Source of the DNA: Hyphomicrobiales bacterium
Lineage (GTDB): Bacteria; Pseudomonadota; Alphaproteobacteria; Rhizobiales; Rhizobiaceae
Reading direction: 5' to 3'
Length of the DNA stretch: 64,000 bases
NCBI GenBank assembly: GCA_900471815.1
Contig: UICE01000004.1
Coordinates: 124,001-188,000, forward strand
The notes under the pieces were generated by a model, which saw only the letters and a program-made list of their open reading frames with translations, searched no databases and was not told where the DNA came from. Positions 62,129 to 64,000 of the stretch are shown piece after piece. Position numbers and translations under genes: made by a program. Numbering within the stretch: the first letter of the stretch is position 1; each line of letters starts with the position of its first letter.

Positions 62129-62557
62129 TGAATCGTCTCAACCAAACTAAATTTCGCGCCAATGCCCATTGGCCAAACGGACTGCGTCAACCGACTGCTC
62201 GTCCTCAGCGTTGAAATTTTAGTTACCCTTCGCGCCAAGCATAGCTCAACCGGGCCGCGAAAGAGCGTATACTTTAGTTTAGGTCTTGGACTCGCAATCC
62301 TACGCTTATACTGACTGCGGTTCGCCGATCTTCTGTAAATACCGGCGCGTACCGCGCCTGTGTAACCTGAAACGATTTGGCAACCTCGGCTTACAAGCCG
62401 TAATGAATCGATTGAACGCGTCAATCTAAAACTTCGTTTAGTCGACCAGTGATGGGAAACGCCTACAATATCGGGTTAAACTGATGGAGCTTGTCATGAG
62501 AGTAACGGTCGTGGGTCGCGATCTGCAGCAAGGGCTGTGCCGGCATCGGGGGATGAA
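62129..62557. other. Divergent gap between two FixJ-like regulators
   Basis: 429 bp, no gene. Contains GTATACTTTAGT (62267-62278) and TCTAAAACTTCGTTTAG (62425-62441). Promoters for both regulators are expected here. Confidence 0.55.
62425..62441. promoter_or_regulatory. AAACG-type motif upstream of FixJ-like regulator no. 4
   Basis: TCTAAAACTTCGTTTAG; the complement CTAAACGAAGTTTTAGA matches the consensus and is itself near-palindromic. It lies 117-133 bp before the start at 62558. Confidence 0.5.
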
Positions 62558-63241
62558 ATGAACATACTGACAAGCACCCCCATTAGCGCTCAGCAAAAGC
62601 AAGTGCGTTCTGAGCAAAAGCCTATCGTGTTGGTCGTTGATGATGACGAATCGCTACGAATATCCATATGCGATCTACTGGAATCTGTCGGGATTGAAGC
62701 GGCCGGATACGCATCCACACAAGCGCTCATGGATGCAAATGTTCTCAACCGACCGGGTTGCATAATCCTCGATGTTCGCATGCCGGGCTTGAGCGGCCTT
62801 GATTTTCAAGCCCGGCTGGCCGCAAGCGGCATTTCTGCATCAATAGTTTTTCTCACGGGGTATGGCGACATTCCTATGACAGTGCAGGCGATGAAGGCCG
62901 GCGCAGTCGAGTTCCTAACCAAGCCGGTGCGCGACCAAACATTGCTGGACGCGGTAAGCAAAGCTATCGAAATCGACAAGGAAAAACGCGCCGAACAGTT
63001 CGAAACCGACGCCAACGTCGCACGATATCTCACGCTTACTCCTCGTGAGCGCCAGGTCATGGAGGCCGTTGTACTAGGAAAGCTAAGCAAGCAAATCGCT
63101 TTCGATCTCAACATAACGGAAATCACAGTCAAGCTACACCGAAGCAACTTGATGCGCAAAATGCAGACGCCTTTTGTCACCCAATTGCTTCGAGCCTGGC
63201 AGTCGATCCCCAAGGATATCCGTCACGACAATCCCCGGTGA
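62558..63241 (+). CDS. FixJ-like response regulator (REC + LuxR HTH), no. 4
   Basis: 227 residues from ATG 62558, chosen because GGGGGATGA lies just upstream (a GTG at 62537 is less likely). REC: VVDDDESLR, phosphoacceptor Asp72 in CIILDVRMPGLSG, LTGYGDIPMTVQAMKAGAVEFLTKP. HTH: TLTPRERQVMEAVVLGKLSK...IAFDLNITEITVKLHRSNLMRKMQ. The C-terminal tail after the HTH is slightly longer than in nos. 2 and 3. No adjacent kinase. Confidence 0.9.
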   Translation: MNILTSTPISAQQKQVRSEQKPIVLVVDDDESLRISICDLLESVGIEAAGYASTQALMDANVLNRPGCIILDVRMPGLSGLDFQARLAASGISASIVFLTGYGDIPMTVQAMKAGAVEFLTKPVRDQTLLDAVSKAIEIDKEKRAEQFETDANVARYLTLTPRERQVMEAVVLGKLSKQIAFDLNITEITVKLHRSNLMRKMQTPFVTQLLRAWQSIPKDIRHDNPR

Positions 63242-63270
63242 TCAAATGTTCATCTCTCAATGAACCCAAT

Positions 63271-64000
63271 TCAAAACAGGATATCATTTTTTGCCACAAT
63301 AGGTTGCAGGTCGTTTGACTCGCCCATCATGCCCCGCATTGCTATCTCGATTCTCCGTGCAATGGACGAAATTGGTACATCGTTGGCATTGCCCTCAAAT
63401 GGGTTTGATGAGTTCTCTCCGACCTTTTCCAACGAGACGAAAACCCAACCGACAGCAACGCTGAATGGGACGTTCAGCCAAGCCGTCCAATCCGCGATGC
63501 CAGCGGATTTTCCCAATTCATAAGCAAACGGAAATAGGCCAAAAGGAATGATGGCGACAAATATTTTTACCAGAATTACGGCTATCGAATAGTAGTTGCG
63601 GGGGTAGGGGTAGTTTTTGATTAGCTTCAGTCCGCCCTGCAATCGGGAAAGGTCGTCAAGTCGGGCTATCAACCCAACGAACATGTACTCGCTGATAAGA
63701 TTTTGCTTGCGTAGTTTTCTAAGTGCTTCGTATTGCCAGTCGAGAATGAGGCTTTCTTTGTCACCCGAACACGCCATTATTTTCTGCACTTCGTCATCCG
63801 ACAAGTAGTTTTTCAGTTCCTCATCAAGTACGGAAGTGCTTTCAGGGCTTGGGATTTTGGCAAGGAAGCGAATGTTGCCGACATCGAACCTATTCTCCCA
63901 CGATCTACTGTCTCGCAAATAAAAGCGTAGAGAAGTGAGCCAAGCGAAATGGCGACAGAACATATCTTCCAATCGTGCACCCGAAGGAACATCACCCAGC
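63271..64000 (-). CDS. Bestrophin-like membrane protein, 5' end outside window
   Basis: The minus-strand frame is open to the right edge, so the protein starts outside; about 242 C-terminal residues are seen. They include a charged central part, GLIARLDDLSRLQGGLKLIK, two membrane segments (YYSIAVILVKIFVAIIPFGLF; WTAWLNVPFSVAVGWVFVSL), and the late NPFEGNANDVPISSIARRIE, which matches the NPFE-x-x-x-ND-P motif of bacterial bestrophin (YneE) anion channels. Likely an inner-membrane channel. Convergent with the last FixJ-like gene. Confidence 0.72.
   Translation of the reverse strand, partial: LGDVPSGARLEDMFCRHFAWLTSLRFYLRDSRSWENRFDVGNIRFLAKIPSPESTSVLDEELKNYLSDDEVQKIMACSGDKESLILDWQYEALRKLRKQNLISEYMFVGLIARLDDLSRLQGGLKLIKNYPYPRNYYSIAVILVKIFVAIIPFGLFPFAYELGKSAGIADWTAWLNVPFSVAVGWVFVSLEKVGENSSNPFEGNANDVPISSIARRIEIAMRGMMGESNDLQPIVAKNDILF

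Noticed and set aside
37525-62441. AAACG motifs as EcfG general-stress promoters
   Set aside because: EcfG promoters have GGAAC about 16-17 bp before CGTT; no GGAAC was found at that distance at the copies checked (37543 and 41199).

Overview
The window reads as a piece of a Rhizobiales (alphaproteobacterial) genome, most probably from the Brucellaceae (Brucella/Ochrobactrum group). This is inferred from the protein families (rhizobial-type malonate operon, DUF992, DUF922, DUF930 and DUF4167 proteins, many FixJ-like regulators) and from Rhizobiales-type interspersed palindromes of the form CGGAAAA...CGGTTTTCC. No rRNA, tRNA, CRISPR array, integrase or intact insertion sequence was seen.

Left part (1-33.2 kb, core-like metabolism). 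The window opens inside a sugar-type ABC importer (two permeases and an ATPase). Next comes a complete malonate-use locus: matA-matB-matC on the minus strand, with the GntR/FCD regulator matR divergent and a MatR-like operator between them. A 1201-residue 5-oxoprolinase follows. An overlapping rfbA-rfbC-rfbB-rfbD set makes dTDP-L-rhamnose and faces two divergent, coupled family-2 glycosyltransferases that probably use it. Next are envelope and orphan proteins (DUF992, DUF922 protease, amino-acid binding protein, DUF930, YdeI-like, GNAT, SANT/Myb-like). A three-gene operon pairs an acetolactate-synthase-like enzyme, an aldehyde dehydrogenase and an (S)-ureidoglycine aminohydrolase-like bicupin. 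The section ends with a lipoprotein, an aldo/keto reductase, an MFS pump with a divergent LysR regulator, and a TetR regulator with an SDR enzyme.

Right part (33.2-64 kb, accessory-like, signal-transduction rich). It holds three paralogous multi-PAS histidine kinases, three FixJ-type response regulators and one receiver-only protein. None of these is arranged as an adjacent kinase-regulator operon. Interleaved are exported alpha/beta hydrolases (two with Tat-like signals), two metallo-beta-lactamase-fold hydrolases, Dps, a beta-class GST, a class III nucleotidyl cyclase close to an MscS channel with a C-terminal cyclic-nucleotide-binding domain, a TetR-controlled emrB-emrA efflux pair with two perfect operator palindromes, a LysR/SDR pair, another MFS exporter and a partial bestrophin-like protein. 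A degenerate 17-bp motif (consensus about NNAAACGWWSGKTTAGG) recurs in at least six intergenic regions here and may be the shared binding site of the FixJ-like regulators. A second motif (TAAGTATACTTA) sits upstream of two of the genes. The working idea is a stress or xenobiotic response regulon built by duplication of one FixL/FixJ-like system. That is inference; gene families, motifs and hairpins are read directly from the sequence.
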